From: an uncultured Chloroflexota bacterium
GTDB taxonomy: Bacteria > Chloroflexota > UBA4733
Assembly: GCA_937967325.1 (NCBI GenBank)
Contig: CALBSQ010000363.1
Location: 1-6,457 of the forward strand
Direction of reading: 5' to 3'
DNA length: 6,457 nucleotides
In this document: one piece after another, positions 6,289-6,457 of the stretch
How the letters are laid out: the number at the start of each line of letters is the position of its first letter
Position numbering within the stretch: the stretch's first letter is position 1
Position numbers and translations under genes: made by a program
The notes under the pieces: model-generated
Database searches by the model: none
What the model was told of the DNA's origin: nothing
What the model saw: the letters and a program-made list of their open reading frames with translations, nothing else

Positions 6289-6298
6289 ATGGAAAGCT

Positions 6299-6457
6299 AT
6301 GCCCGACCAAACTGACCCCATCGACCCAGCACGCCATGCCCACCGCCGCCGGCAAGGTCGGGGCCGGCCCCGCTCGGTCTGGACCGACGCCCGGCTCTTC
6401 CAGCTCGCCGGACTCATCGAGCAGGGGCTCCCCGACCAGGACATCGCGGCCGCCATG
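6299..6457 (+). CDS. Small basic helix-turn-helix DNA-binding protein with AT-hook-like motif (partial, runs off right edge)
   Basis: 53 codons are visible with no stop. Residues 1-15 are acidic and proline-containing. Residues 16-26 (RRRQGRGRPRS) are strongly basic and contain the R-G-R-P core of an AT-hook. Residues 28-53 (W28 TDARLFQLAGLIEQGLPDQD, then IAAAM) look like the first two helices of a helix-turn-helix, with Gly43 at the turn and IAAAM opening the recognition region. The W-T-x-x-R ... G-x-x-x-x-x-IA spacing resembles GcrA-like and Myb/resolvase-type HTH proteins; the exact family cannot be fixed from this fragment. ATG 6299 is chosen because the ATG at 6289 is in another frame and soon stops. 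A role as regulator of the nearby promoters is inference. Confidence 0.6.
   Translation, partial: MPDQTDPIDPARHAHRRRQGRGRPRSVWTDARLFQLAGLIEQGLPDQDIAAAM

Noticed and set aside
5764..6456. Minus-strand open frame of 230 codons
   Set aside because: It is antisense to the SSB-like gene and the HTH gene, both of which have coherent domain patterns and promoters.

Overview
The window is GC-rich (hand counts of sampled blocks give roughly 60-70%). It holds five genes that look like part of the DNA-transfer and replication core of an integrative or conjugative element. Gene density, the Replic_Relax-type protein and leaderless-looking starts fit a high-GC bacterium such as a Chloroflexota (Thermomicrobia-like) or actinobacterial lineage. 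That assignment is an inference from style only; no rRNA or lineage marker is present.

Layout. Three genes run leftward: a 1044-residue HerA/VirD4-type ATPase (2363-5497), a 326-residue replication-relaxation family protein (1335-2315), and a second, paralogous ATPase (1325 to beyond the left edge, incomplete). Two genes run rightward from the divergent promoter region at 5498-5580: a 214-residue protein with a single-strand-binding (SSB-like) OB fold (5581-6225), and the start of a small basic helix-turn-helix protein with an AT-hook-like motif (from 6299, cut by the right edge).

The main discovery is in the second ATPase. Read on the minus strand from 1325, its Walker A (P-loop) motif is split. 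The N-terminal half GVSG (to 1194) and the C-terminal half SGKS (from 719) are separated by a 158-residue in-frame insertion (720-1193) with the hallmarks of a mini-intein: Cys at position 1, a block-B TxxH motif, block-F YDFHV, a C-terminal His-Asn and a Ser at +1. Excision would rebuild a perfect GVSGSGKS P-loop. There is no room for a homing endonuclease. The ATPase should therefore be inactive until splicing occurs.

Working together (inference): the two ATPases and the Replic_Relax protein would process and move DNA during conjugative transfer or replication of the element. The SSB-like protein would coat single strands, and the HTH protein is a candidate regulator. Three intergenic gaps (2316-2362, 5498-5580, 6226-6298) hold all the promoters, and each contains a CTATAC core that could be a shared operator. 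No tRNA, rRNA, CRISPR array or transposase was seen.
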